Assembly (NCBI GenBank): GCA_020718315.1 | Contig: DYSK01000086.1 | Span: 1 to 9,220, forward strand | Reading direction: 5' to 3' | Origin: Draconibacterium orientale | Lineage (GTDB): Bacteria; Bacteroidota; Bacteroidia; Bacteroidales; UBA12170 | Length of the DNA stretch: 9,220 nucleotides | Shown here: piece after piece, positions 1-6,941 of the stretch | Numbering within the stretch: the stretch's first letter is position 1 | How the letters are laid out: every line of letters begins with the position of its first letter | Position numbers and translations under genes: made by a program | The notes under the pieces: model-generated | What the model saw: the letters and a program-made list of their open reading frames with translations, nothing else | Database searches by the model: none | What the model was told of the DNA's origin: nothing

Positions 1-1286
1 TAGAAACAATGAAAGATATCATTGCCGATATACATCCTTTTCAAGGTACTGTTTCTTATATCGTGGCAAACAACCGATTGCTAGTAGCACATTCCAATCA
101 TTCATTGATAGGACAAGATTTCTTCCGAACTCTTAAAGGAGATAGTACATTGTTTAAGACTGGTTTCGAGAAATCGCTCCAAAATCAAGATTTCGAATTT
201 GAATACCAAAATAGCCAAAACAAAAATAAATATTTTGTGTCGTTTGCCCCAATTTCGGTCGGAAAATCGAGCAAAAAATGGCTGATTGGCATTGAAGTTC
301 CTGTGGCTGTAGTGATGCAAGAAGCAAATACTACTTTTCGCAACGCCGTAATGGTAGGAATAGTTGGCTTGCTAATCTTGTATTTGCTCATCTATTTTAT
401 TTCGGCTGCCATCAGCAAACCGATCGTGGAAGGAATCAATTTTGCAAAAACCATTTCTTCCGGAAATCTGGAAGCGCGGTTGGAAATTAGCAGCAATGAC
501 GAAACAGGTGATCTGGCCGAATCTTTATCAGCCATGGCCGAAAAATTGCGAATTATCATGGCCGAGATTATTCATAGCTCAAACAAGATTGCAAATTCCA
601 GTTTAGATTTAGCTCATTTTGCTGAAGAATTGTCTGAAGGATCGAGCAGTCAGGCTGCTTCGGCCGAAGAGATTTCCGCCTCCATGGAGGAAATGGTTTC
701 CAATATTCATCAGAATACCGCCAATGCGATGGAAACAGAAAAAATTGCCATTCAGGCTGTAGAAGGTATTCGACAAGGAAACGAATCAACAAAATCGCTC
801 TCTTTGGCGATCAATAATATTGCTGAAAAAATTTCTATCATCGGCGAAATATCGCGACAAACAAATATTTTGGCATTGAACGCAGCTGTTGAAGCTGCCC
901 GCGCAGGCGAACATGGAAAAGGTTTTGCTGTAGTGGCCGACGAGGTTCGGAAATTGGCTTTGCGTTCGCAAGAAGCTGCAAAACAAATTGATGACCTAAC
1001 CATTCAAGGCGTAAAATTGGCCAAGGATACACGCGAAAAATTGATGAATATTATCCCAAGCATCGAAAAAACGGCTGTTCTCGTTCAGGAGATTGCTGCT
1101 GCTAGTTTGGAACAAAAGTCGGGTGCCAATCAGGTAAGCGAAGCCATCAATCAGTTGAATGTGATCACCCAACAAAATGCCGGATCTTCCTCCAGTTTTT
1201 CGCAAAACTCGGAAGCTTTGGCAAACGAGGCCGAAAGTTTGAAAACCCTTATTGCCTATTTTAGCGTGAAAGATTTGGACGAATAA
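1..1286 (+). CDS. Methyl-accepting chemotaxis protein, 5'-truncated by window edge
   Basis: This is a membrane chemoreceptor that passes ligand signals to a CheA/CheW-type kinase complex. The reading frame is open to the left edge (codons GAA ACA precede the first ATG at 9), so the true start lies outside the window. Numbering from that ATG, residues 1-105 look like the membrane-proximal lobe of a periplasmic Cache-type sensor (VSYIVANNRLLVAHSN, then KYFVSFAPI and WLIGIEVP). A strongly hydrophobic membrane segment spans about 112-134. A HAMP linker follows at about 135-187 (SKPIVEGINFAKTISSGNLEARL). The cytoplasmic coiled coil runs to the end, with the signalling hairpin at about 282-318, including ISRQTNILALNAAVEAARAG and GFAVVADEVRKLA. 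Candidate methylation segments flank it (SAEEISASMEEM near 218). The first membrane segment and distal sensor lobe are missing only because of the window edge. The ligand cannot be inferred. Confidence 0.95.
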   Translation, partial: ETMKDIIADIHPFQGTVSYIVANNRLLVAHSNHSLIGQDFFRTLKGDSTLFKTGFEKSLQNQDFEFEYQNSQNKNKYFVSFAPISVGKSSKKWLIGIEVPVAVVMQEANTTFRNAVMVGIVGLLILYLLIYFISAAISKPIVEGINFAKTISSGNLEARLEISSNDETGDLAESLSAMAEKLRIIMAEIIHSSNKIANSSLDLAHFAEELSEGSSSQAASAEEISASMEEMVSNIHQNTANAMETEKIAIQAVEGIRQGNESTKSLSLAINNIAEKISIIGEISRQTNILALNAAVEAARAGEHGKGFAVVADEVRKLALRSQEAAKQIDDLTIQGVKLAKDTREKLMNIIPSIEKTAVLVQEIAAASLEQKSGANQVSEAINQLNVITQQNAGSSSSFSQNSEALANEAESLKTLIAYFSVKDLDE

Positions 1287-1343
1287 AGCTCTGTTTTGAT
1301 TGCAAATGAAATCGAAAGCTTAACTAGTTTTAGAAAAAATTGA

Positions 1344-1375
1344 TTTGAAAAACTCCGTTTATCTTCTCACCTTTG
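1344..1375 (+). promoter_or_regulatory. Candidate Bacteroidota promoter for the lolD-hydF-SDR run
   Basis: TTTG at 1344-1347 (-33 element) is followed 20 bp later by CACCTTTG at 1368-1375. That matches the Bacteroidota -7 consensus TAnnTTTG except for the first base. It sits 19 bp before the ATG at 1395, inside the only sizeable gap (108 bp) upstream of the three co-directional genes. The assignment rests on motif and spacing only. Confidence 0.45.
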
Positions 1376-1394
1376 CAATTGATGAATTATTAGC

Positions 1395-2048
1395 ATGATA
1401 AAAACGCGTGGAATATTCAAATCTTATGGAGCAATTCATGTTCTAAAAGATATAAACTTAGATATTGATTCTGGAAAAATTATTGGTATTACCGGTGCTT
1501 CAGGCGCAGGCAAAACAACTTTGCTTCAAATTTTGGGAACACTCGATCGGCCCGATAAAGGCGAAATGGAAATTGCCGGACAAAATGTTTTTGCACTCAA
1601 TGACAAAGCATTGGCCGATTTTCGGAATCAACACATTGGTTTTGTATTTCAATTTCATCACCTTTTGCCCGAATTCACAAGCTTGGAAAATGTATGTTTG
1701 CCCGGTTTTATTGGCAAAAAACCACGAAAACAAGTAGAAAAACGGGCTGCTGAGTTGCTCGATTTTTTGCAAATGAGTCACCGTTTGGATCATAAACCGA
1801 ATCAGCTTTCAGGCGGCGAACAGCAGAGAATAGCCATTGCCCGCGCTTTGATCAATACACCAAAACTTATCCTGGCCGACGAACCATCCGGAAATCTCGA
1901 CAGCGAAAATACCAAAGAACTTCATAAATTGTTTTTTGCGCTTCGTCAAGAATTTAAGCAGACTTTTGTAATTGTTACGCACAATATCGAATTGGCAAAT
2001 ATGTGTGACCGAAAATTGGTATTGAAAGATGGCAGTTTTGAAATATAA
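1395..2048 (+). CDS. lolD: ABC transporter ATP-binding protein, LolD/MacB-like
   Basis: This is the cytoplasmic ATPase of an ABC system of the LolCDE/MacB class. In the Lol system it powers release of outer-membrane lipoproteins from the inner membrane. At 217 residues it has the usual length for a stand-alone LolD. Visible motifs are Walker A GASGAGKTT at 34-42, Q-loop Q86 followed by the LolD-like FHHLLPEFTSLENV, signature LSGGEQQ at 138-144, Walker B LILADEP at 158-164 with the catalytic Glu in DEP, a D-loop SGNLDS, and the switch His H196 in IVTHN. No permease gene (LolC/E type) is in the window, so the partner must be encoded elsewhere. The stop codon TAA directly abuts the ATG of hydF, which indicates co-transcription. 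Family assignment is firm, but the specific Lol role is inferred from similarity and could instead be another MacB-like exporter. Confidence 0.85.
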   Translation: MIKTRGIFKSYGAIHVLKDINLDIDSGKIIGITGASGAGKTTLLQILGTLDRPDKGEMEIAGQNVFALNDKALADFRNQHIGFVFQFHHLLPEFTSLENVCLPGFIGKKPRKQVEKRAAELLDFLQMSHRLDHKPNQLSGGEQQRIAIARALINTPKLILADEPSGNLDSENTKELHKLFFALRQEFKQTFVIVTHNIELANMCDRKLVLKDGSFEI

Positions 2049-3272
2049 ATGGATATGAGCCTAAACAAAGGAAAAGACGCAAAACCACACATTGGAATTT
2101 TTGGTCGAAGAAATTATGGTAAAAGCAGCTTAATCAATACAATGGCGAATCAGGACATTGCCATTGTATCGGAAATCGCCGGAACAACCACCGATCCTGT
2201 AAAAAAATCGATGGAAATGGCCAATTTAGGAGCTGTAATTTTGGTAGATACCGCCGGAATAGACGACGATAGCCCTTTGGGAAAAGAAAGAATAAAGAAA
2301 AGCTTGCTCCAAATTAGCCAAATTGACCTCGCTATTCTTGTAATTGTGAACAATGTCTTTGATCGAATTGAAGCTGACTTGATTGAATTGTTTGCAAAAC
2401 AAGAAATCCCTTACCTAATCGTTCAAAATAAAACAGACATTTTTCCTATTGATATAGACAAATCAAATGCTTTGGCCGCACAATTACAAGTTCCGGTACT
2501 TCATTTTTCGTGCAAAGTGGCTGATAATGTAGAAATTTTATTTCAAGAATTGAATAAGTTGATGCCTCAAAGTACTTTGCATTTTAATTCTCTTTTAGGC
2601 GATATTGTTCATAAAGACGAACTTGTTTTATTGGTAACACCAATCGATTCTGAAGCTCCCGTAGGCCGAATGATTTTGCCCCAAGTCCAGCTAATTCGCG
2701 ATGTGTTAGACAATCATGCTATCGTTGTTTGTGTACGTGAAACGGAACTGGAAGTGTTTTTGTCTAAAGTACGGCCAAAACCGGTTTTGGTAATTACCGA
2801 CAGTCAAGCATTCGAATTGGTAGATAAAATTGTTCCGTCAGAAATTCCTTTGAGTAGCTTTAGCATTGTTTTGGCACGTCAAAAAGGGGAGTTTGAGGCC
2901 TATCTAAAAGGCACTCCAAAATTAGGCGAATTGAAAGATGGTGATCGAATTTTAATGCTCGAATCCTGTACACATCACGTTTCGTGCGACGATATTGGAC
3001 AAGTTAAAATTCCCGGTTGGTTGGATCGCTTTTCGAATAAAAAGCTAATTTACGAGATGGTTTCCGGTTTGGAAGGGCTTAAACGCCCCATAACCGATTA
3101 TGCATTAGTAATTCAATGCGGAGGATGCGTAATTACCCAAAAACAAATCAAAAATCGATTGCGTCCGGCAATTGAAGCGGGCGTGGCAGTTACAAATTAC
3201 GGATTAGCCATTGCTTTTATGCACGGAATCTTTCATCGTGCAACGGCGCCATTTCAATCGATGGAAAATTAG
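2049..3272 (+). CDS. hydF: [FeFe]-hydrogenase H-cluster maturation GTPase HydF
   Basis: HydF is the GTPase and scaffold that receives the 2Fe precursor built with HydE and HydG and delivers it to apo-[FeFe]-hydrogenase. The 407-residue length is normal. The N-terminal GTPase domain shows the P-loop GRRNYGKSS at 19-27, an EIAGTTTDP switch I region at 42-50, DTAG at 67-70 and NKTD at 127-130. The C-terminal Fe-S domain contains C307-T-H309 and C357-G-G-C360. The 47-residue gap between them fits the known HydF cluster pattern CxH-x(46-53)-CxxC. The start ATG at 2049 follows the lolD stop with no gap; an ATG at 2055 is an alternative. No hydE, hydG or hydrogenase structural gene is in the window, so hydF sits apart from at least its immediate partners. 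Its presence implies that the host makes an [FeFe]-hydrogenase and lives at least partly without oxygen. Confidence 0.95.
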   Translation: MDMSLNKGKDAKPHIGIFGRRNYGKSSLINTMANQDIAIVSEIAGTTTDPVKKSMEMANLGAVILVDTAGIDDDSPLGKERIKKSLLQISQIDLAILVIVNNVFDRIEADLIELFAKQEIPYLIVQNKTDIFPIDIDKSNALAAQLQVPVLHFSCKVADNVEILFQELNKLMPQSTLHFNSLLGDIVHKDELVLLVTPIDSEAPVGRMILPQVQLIRDVLDNHAIVVCVRETELEVFLSKVRPKPVLVITDSQAFELVDKIVPSEIPLSSFSIVLARQKGEFEAYLKGTPKLGELKDGDRILMLESCTHHVSCDDIGQVKIPGWLDRFSNKKLIYEMVSGLEGLKRPITDYALVIQCGGCVITQKQIKNRLRPAIEAGVAVTNYGLAIAFMHGIFHRATAPFQSMEN

Positions 3273-3298
3273 TTGATTACATCTATTAAAAATAAAAT

Positions 3299-4000
3299 AT
3301 GAATATAATTATAACTGGAGCTAGTAGAGGAATTGGATACGAAACAGCCATTCATTTGGCTGCTCGAGGTGGCAATTCTATCTTGGCCATTGCCCGTTCG
3401 GAAAAACAATTAAAAGAATTAAAAAATAAAGTAGATGCCGAATTTTCGCAATCGCATTTGGATTATTTTGTTTTCGATTTTTATAAAGGTGATTTTAATT
3501 TATTGAAAAAGGAAATTCGAAAACAGTTTAAGACGGTCGATATTTTAATCAACAATGCAGGTTTTCTAATCGCCAAACCATTTCTTGATCTTACAGCTGA
3601 AGATTTCGATCAAAGTTTTGCTATAAATATTAAAGCGGTATTTCAACTCTGCCGGTTAGCTGTACCATTAATGAAAAAGGGATCGCACATCGTAAATATT
3701 ACTAGCATGGGTGGCGTGCAAGGAAGCGTAAAATTTTCAGGATTGAGTGTGTATTCTGCAAGTAAAGGCGCCTTGTCTATTTTTACTGAAAGTCTGGCAA
3801 TAGAATTGAACGAGCATGGAATTTCAGTCAATGCATTGGCTTTTGGAGCAGTGGATACGGCTATGTTGCGAGCTGCTTTCCCCAACTACATTGCGCCGCT
3901 GAAAGCGCAAGAAATGGGAGCGTATGTTACTGAATTTGCTTTGTCCGGATCACAATATTACAATGGAAAAATATTGCCGGTGTCGGTTTCAACCCCTTAG
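3299..4000 (+). CDS. Short-chain dehydrogenase/reductase (SDR), classical type
   Basis: This is an NAD(P)-dependent oxidoreductase of the classical SDR fold; its substrate cannot be told from sequence. The 233 residues cover a complete single domain. The cofactor motif TGASRGIG lies at 6-13, the structural NNAG at 85-88, and the catalytic tetrad is N110, S136 (NITSMGG), Y152 and K156 (YSASK). The region after strand six (FGAVDTAMLRAAFP at about 182-194) is short, and the C-terminus ends soon after the last strand, so the protein is at the short end of the family. The ATG at 3299 follows an AT-rich leader with no clear ribosome-binding sequence. It begins 26 bp after hydF and is probably in the same transcript. 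Nothing ties its chemistry to hydrogenase maturation. Confidence 0.9.
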   Translation: MNIIITGASRGIGYETAIHLAARGGNSILAIARSEKQLKELKNKVDAEFSQSHLDYFVFDFYKGDFNLLKKEIRKQFKTVDILINNAGFLIAKPFLDLTAEDFDQSFAINIKAVFQLCRLAVPLMKKGSHIVNITSMGGVQGSVKFSGLSVYSASKGALSIFTESLAIELNEHGISVNALAFGAVDTAMLRAAFPNYIAPLKAQEMGAYVTEFALSGSQYYNGKILPVSVSTP

Positions 4001-4040
4001 CCTATTATGTAAATTATTTTAGAATTTAGTTTGGTAAAAA

Positions 4041-4073
4041 AAAGCGTTGTAAATATTTTATTTACAACGCTTT
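4041..4073. terminator. Perfect 15-bp hairpin terminator, probably bidirectional
   Basis: Bases 4041-4055 are perfectly complementary to 4059-4073 around a 3-nt loop. Read on the minus strand the hairpin ends in a run of eight T residues (A8 at 4036-4043 on the + strand), which makes a strong intrinsic terminator for leftward transcription coming from the tRNA-like fragment at 4087-4106. On the + strand it lies 41 bp after the SDR stop and can also end the rightward operon, although the T-tail there is weak. Confidence 0.85.
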
Positions 4074-4084
4074 AAAATCTTAAA

Positions 4085-4106
4085 TGCGGTCTGGACGGGA
4101 CTCGAA
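4085..4106 (-). repeat. Isolated tRNA-Asp 3'-end fragment, candidate attachment site
   Basis: These 22 bases match 7021-7042 at 21 positions. The matching part of the intact tRNA-Asp covers the 3' acceptor strand, discriminator, 3' T-stem and whole T-loop; similarity stops at 4107. The one difference (T at 4092, C at 7028) would put A opposite C5 if joined to the intact gene's 5' half. The fragment is in the same orientation as the intact tRNA and is followed on the minus strand by a strong terminator, as a real tRNA 3' end would be. This is what tRNA-targeting integration leaves behind. A decayed second tRNA-Asp copy is the alternative. Confidence 0.7.
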
Positions 4107-4148
4107 AAGGGTTTTTGCGATATTGATAATCAGTAGATTAGCAGATTC

Positions 4149-4159
4149 TAGGTGTCTAA
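4149..4159. repeat. TAGGTGTCTAA repeat, copy 1 (left)
   Basis: This 11-mer recurs in the same orientation at 6942-6952 and 6968-6978. Including the preceding C, copies 1 and 2 share 12 bases. Copy 1 lies about 43 bp inside the left tRNA-Asp fragment. Confidence 0.6.
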
Positions 4160-4282
4160 TTTTTATTTAACTTTGTGCTATAAATATCTAAAATGAATGT
4201 AATTCCAGTGATCAAAACTTTCCATTTCTAATAAAAAGAAAATCTTAAAAAATCTAAATATTGAATAGACCAGAACCAAAAA

Positions 4283-4315
4283 TCCAGAAAGAAAATAATT
4301 TTCTGGAATTTTTTT
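4283..4315 (+). terminator. Intrinsic terminator, plus strand
   Basis: TCCAGAAA at 4283-4290 pairs perfectly with TTTCTGGA at 4300-4307 around a 9-nt loop, and seven T residues follow at 4309-4315. It points rightward, yet no plus-strand gene lies just upstream within the island, so it may be the tail of a lost gene or a backup for the SDR operon. Confidence 0.6.
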
Positions 4316-4425
4316 GACCAACTGATTTTTGAGGAAGGAATGTTTCGTTTTGAAATCATAAAAATATTTTTATAAATTATTTTTGCTTGAAGATTTTTTC
4401 ATGCAGCACCCTTAGCCCAGAAATA

Positions 4426-4459
4426 GGGGGCTGGAGGGGGCTAACTAGGGGAGGGAGGG
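4426..4459 (+). other. G-rich run with quadruplex-forming pattern
   Basis: Five runs of three or more G (4426-4430, 4436-4440, 4448-4451, 4453-4455, 4457-4459) are separated by gaps of 5, 7, 1 and 1 bases in otherwise AT-rich DNA, which meets the usual four-tract quadruplex pattern. TTAGCCC at 4412-4418 also pairs with GGGCTAA at 4438-4444, so a hairpin is a competing structure. Function is unknown. Confidence 0.45.
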
Positions 4460-4593
4460 ATACCTTATTTGGACATTCTCTGCAGCAATGGATACCCTTC
4501 TTTTGCCTAGATGAGTTCTTCGCTCTGTAATTCAATATCTGATTCACCTTCAACTAATGAATATATTTTTGAGGGTCGACTTCAGTGAGAACG

Positions 4594-6159
4594 TCAACCA
4601 TTAAAAATCAATTTATAATTTTCCTCTATATTTTCAACTTCATTTTCATCTAAAGCTTCAAATTCTTTTTTCCTCGCTCGTTTTGATATTTTGCCATTGT
4701 TTTGTTCTAAAAACCTAACTAACAAGGATACCAAATCGTCCGGCATCTCAAAAGTATTATCAATATAGGATTTGAACTCTTCATATTTGATCAAATAGTT
4801 CACTTCTTCAGGAATTATGTTGTCAATCGTGTCTTTAACACAATCATACAAAAATTCAGCTTGTTCAGTAGCGTCAAAATACTTGTAATAATCAATGGTA
4901 TCGTTTGTTACTTCAACATTGTGATCTGAGGTCTCATTCCATTCAATAAAATCCAATAATGGAGTTGAGTGGTTTTCCAGTACATTTTGATAATCTTCAA
5001 TATGACTTAATATGGAAGCGGAAACCGGAAAAATTAAACCTTGTTGGGAAAATTGCTTTTTAGCCAAAATATGCTGTATCAAATAACGATGTATGCGCCC
5101 ATTACCATCTACAAAAGGATGAATAAATACAAAACCAAAAGCAATTACAGCAGCGGCCAAAACTGCATCTGTCTCATCACTTAACAGTAACGTATTTGTT
5201 TCTATCAATCCACTCATTAATTGCTTCAAATCTGACGGCTTCGCAGAAAGATGATCAGGGATAGGTGAAAAAGTATCACTGTCACGATCGCCAATAAATC
5301 CACCTTTGTTGCGGTAGCCCATATCCAAAAAACGAGGATTTTCAATAACAATTTGTTGTAAACGCAAAAATTCTTCATGACTCAAGTCTTTCATTCCGGC
5401 CTGTCCTATTGCTTGCCCCCAACGGGCAGCCCTTTTACTTTTTGGACTTTCGCCCTCTATGCTAAATGATGCTTTTGAATCTTTCAACAATAAAAAAGCG
5501 GATGCACGCAGTAAAATACTTTTGCGAATACCTTTTAAATATTCATACTTTTTCGCTGATATATTTTCGGATATATATTGCTCCAACCTGGCTGTTTTAC
5601 GGATTAAAGGACAAAAATCTATTGTACCGGGTAAATTATTAATTACTGAATGACGAGCTGATTTTATGCCATTTACAGCATATTGCAAGTTGGTATCTAT
5701 TACATTTACATAGCTTTTTTTAGTAAGGTTTGGAATGTCTTTTATTTCTTTACCTAAAAACCATTCTATTAAAAACCATATTCTTCGAGAATATTGACCA
5801 GTAGGTTCTATATTTACCAATTGTGATAATTCCTTTTCAGAATAACGTTTTACTAAAGCACTAAAGAATAACATGTTTACACCTTCGTATTTTAGTGCAA
5901 ACACAAGCTGTTTGTATAATGCTTCAATTTCGGTAAGGTTGGCACAATCCTCCGGAAGATAACTATTGGGTAGAAGTAAAAAATCATCATTTTCGTTTCG
6001 TTTTGCCTTTAAGCTAACAATTACAAAAGGCCTAGGAACCGGAATAGGAAGATGCAAGTGGTGAATAACCGCAGCATAACCTGTAATGTAACCTTCTTCC
6101 TGGATATTTATTCCATTAAAAATGGGTGCAATAAATGAAAAATGAGCGCCTTTAGTCAT
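4594..6159 (-). CDS. Fic-domain protein with N-terminal inhibitory motif (class II-like)
   Basis: Fic enzymes usually transfer AMP from ATP to a hydroxyl side chain of a target protein; the target here is unknown. The 521-residue product carries the catalytic loop HPFVDGNGRIHR at 347-358, a complete HxFx(D/E)GNGRxxR motif with catalytic H347. A substrate-binding flap is likely around 287-303 (GFIGDRDSDTFSPIPDH). Residues 231-236, SFSIEG, fit the inhibitory motif (S/T)xxxE(G/N). Its position before the Fic core is the class II arrangement, in which the protein restrains itself. The first 180 residues and the acidic, lysine-rich tail after about 425 were not assigned to a known domain; SRRIWFLIEW at 124-133 looks like a conserved element of long Fic proteins. 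The start ATG at 6159 follows an AT-rich leader with 22-bp-spaced repeats. No separate antitoxin gene adjoins it. It may be a self-regulated modifier or toxin-like cargo of the island. Confidence 0.9.
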   Translation of the reverse strand: MTKGAHFSFIAPIFNGINIQEEGYITGYAAVIHHLHLPIPVPRPFVIVSLKAKRNENDDFLLLPNSYLPEDCANLTEIEALYKQLVFALKYEGVNMLFFSALVKRYSEKELSQLVNIEPTGQYSRRIWFLIEWFLGKEIKDIPNLTKKSYVNVIDTNLQYAVNGIKSARHSVINNLPGTIDFCPLIRKTARLEQYISENISAKKYEYLKGIRKSILLRASAFLLLKDSKASFSIEGESPKSKRAARWGQAIGQAGMKDLSHEEFLRLQQIVIENPRFLDMGYRNKGGFIGDRDSDTFSPIPDHLSAKPSDLKQLMSGLIETNTLLLSDETDAVLAAAVIAFGFVFIHPFVDGNGRIHRYLIQHILAKKQFSQQGLIFPVSASILSHIEDYQNVLENHSTPLLDFIEWNETSDHNVEVTNDTIDYYKYFDATEQAEFLYDCVKDTIDNIIPEEVNYLIKYEEFKSYIDNTFEMPDDLVSLLVRFLEQNNGKISKRARKKEFEALDENEVENIEENYKLIFNG

Positions 6160-6221
6160 AATTTTAAAAATATAAGCGCAAGATAACTAAAATATAAGCG
6201 CGATGCAATAAAAATGAACGC
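6139..6221 (-). promoter_or_regulatory. 22-bp-period repeats over the Fic start, possible operator
   Basis: AAAATATAAGCGC occurs exactly at 6167-6179 and again at 6189-6201, 22 bp apart. A diverged copy, AAAATGAACGC, begins at 6211, again 22 bp on. Another near copy, AAAATGAGCGC, lies at 6139-6149 inside the first Fic codons, and AAATGGGCGC at 6242-6251 is more distant. Two helical turns between units suits a protein binding one face of DNA. TATCTTGC (minus strand, 6178-6185) with TATTG (6206-6210) 20 bp upstream resembles a weak Bacteroidota promoter embedded in the repeats. Autoregulation is an inference. Confidence 0.45.
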
Positions 6222-6418
6222 AAAATATTGTTTGTTTAAATAAATGGGCGCAATCTCACACTAAATATTCTAAAAATACTTTCCTATCAAAATTAGTTAT
6301 TTACTTGTCCTATTTTAATCGCTATGGATGAGTTTTTAGGATGGTAATTATTTTTGATTTATTCAAATTTTGCCCAAAGAATTAGATTGAGAGATACAAT
6401 TTAATCAACAAACAGCTT
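6160..6418. other. 259-bp intergenic region between recombinase remnant and Fic gene
   Basis: It is very AT-rich. The left part holds the Fic promoter candidate and repeats. The right part (about 6252-6418) shows no open frame and no strong hairpin. Confidence 0.6.
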
Positions 6419-6925
6419 TTAGTTGATATTTCGGTGTAATTGTGCCACTTGTTTAATCTTTCTTGCAGTATTGATTGAGTGTCCTGTAATTCCTGCAATG
6501 CGTCTAATGGATAGTTCACTTTTGTCGATTAGGTCTGCAATGTTCTTATGTTTTTTTAATACAGAATCAGGTAATGTTTTAGCTCCTTTTCTTCGGCCTT
6601 TGTATACTCCATTCATTTGAGCAAGTTTAATTTCCTCTTCCTGCCTGATTTTTCTTTGATTATTCTCCATTTCAGCACCAATGCTTAACATCTGCAACAG
6701 CATTTTTGTAATTGGATTTTCTCGTCCATTCTCTAATGTGAGCAAATTGAATTGCTGAATGTACAACGAAATTCCTTTTTCATGGAGTAATTCGACAAAA
6801 TTTAAAACATCAACAACTCTTCTTGCTATTCTTGAAATTTCTGATACCATAACAATATGCACTATCCAGAGTCTTTCTAACATATAAATAAGTCGATAAT
6901 GTAACATTAACCTGTTTGATAGCAA
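6419..6925 (-). pseudogene. Serine recombinase (resolvase/invertase), N-terminally truncated
   Basis: The open stretch encodes the C-terminal two thirds of a resolvase/invertase-type serine recombinase. Residue numbers here count from a TTG at 6925 that directly follows an in-frame TAA. Residues 28-36, SEISRIARR, hold the two active-site arginines of the family (R32 and R35). The core continues through LLHEKGISLYIQQ and ENGRENPITKMLLQML, then the long helix with ERxxI-like MENNQRKIRQEEEIKLA, the linker GVYKGRRKGAK and a C-terminal helix-turn-helix at about 138-158 (LSIRRIAGITGHSINTARKI). The N-terminal segment of about 60 residues with the nucleophilic serine (Y-x-R-x-S type) is absent, and no such motif is seen upstream on the minus strand, where non-coding repeats begin. 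Recognisable similarity starts near residue 11-25. It should be catalytically dead. It might still bind DNA if made from an internal ATG, but no good start is evident. Confidence 0.8.
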
Positions 6926-6941
6926 TTAAACTTAGGCTGGC

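Larger units (their letters stand above)
4107..4593. other. 487-bp stretch without a convincing gene
   Basis: No credible coding frame is present. The stretch holds one copy of the TAGGTGTCTAA repeat (4149-4159), a plus-strand hairpin terminator (4283-4315), a G-rich run (4426-4459), two direct copies of GGATACC (4458-4464 and 4490-4496), and short minus-strand open fragments just after the Fic stop. It reads as eroded DNA between the tRNA fragment and the Fic gene. Confidence 0.6.

Noticed and set aside
1500..1793. 97-codon minus-strand open frame inside the ABC ATPase gene
   Set aside because: The plus-strand frame carries every ABC motif in order; the antisense product resembles nothing and is a shadow.
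6139..6251. Repeats before the Fic gene as a CRISPR array
   Set aside because: Units are only about 11-13 bp with 9-bp gaps and diverge quickly. There are no spacers of proper length and no cas genes.
6423..6620. 65-codon plus-strand open frame opposite the recombinase
   Set aside because: It lies antisense to a well-supported recombinase frame; its codons follow from the other strand.
6419..6925. Recombinase as a functional gene starting at TTG 6925
   Set aside because: The TTG follows an in-frame stop directly, and the product would lack the segment with the catalytic serine.
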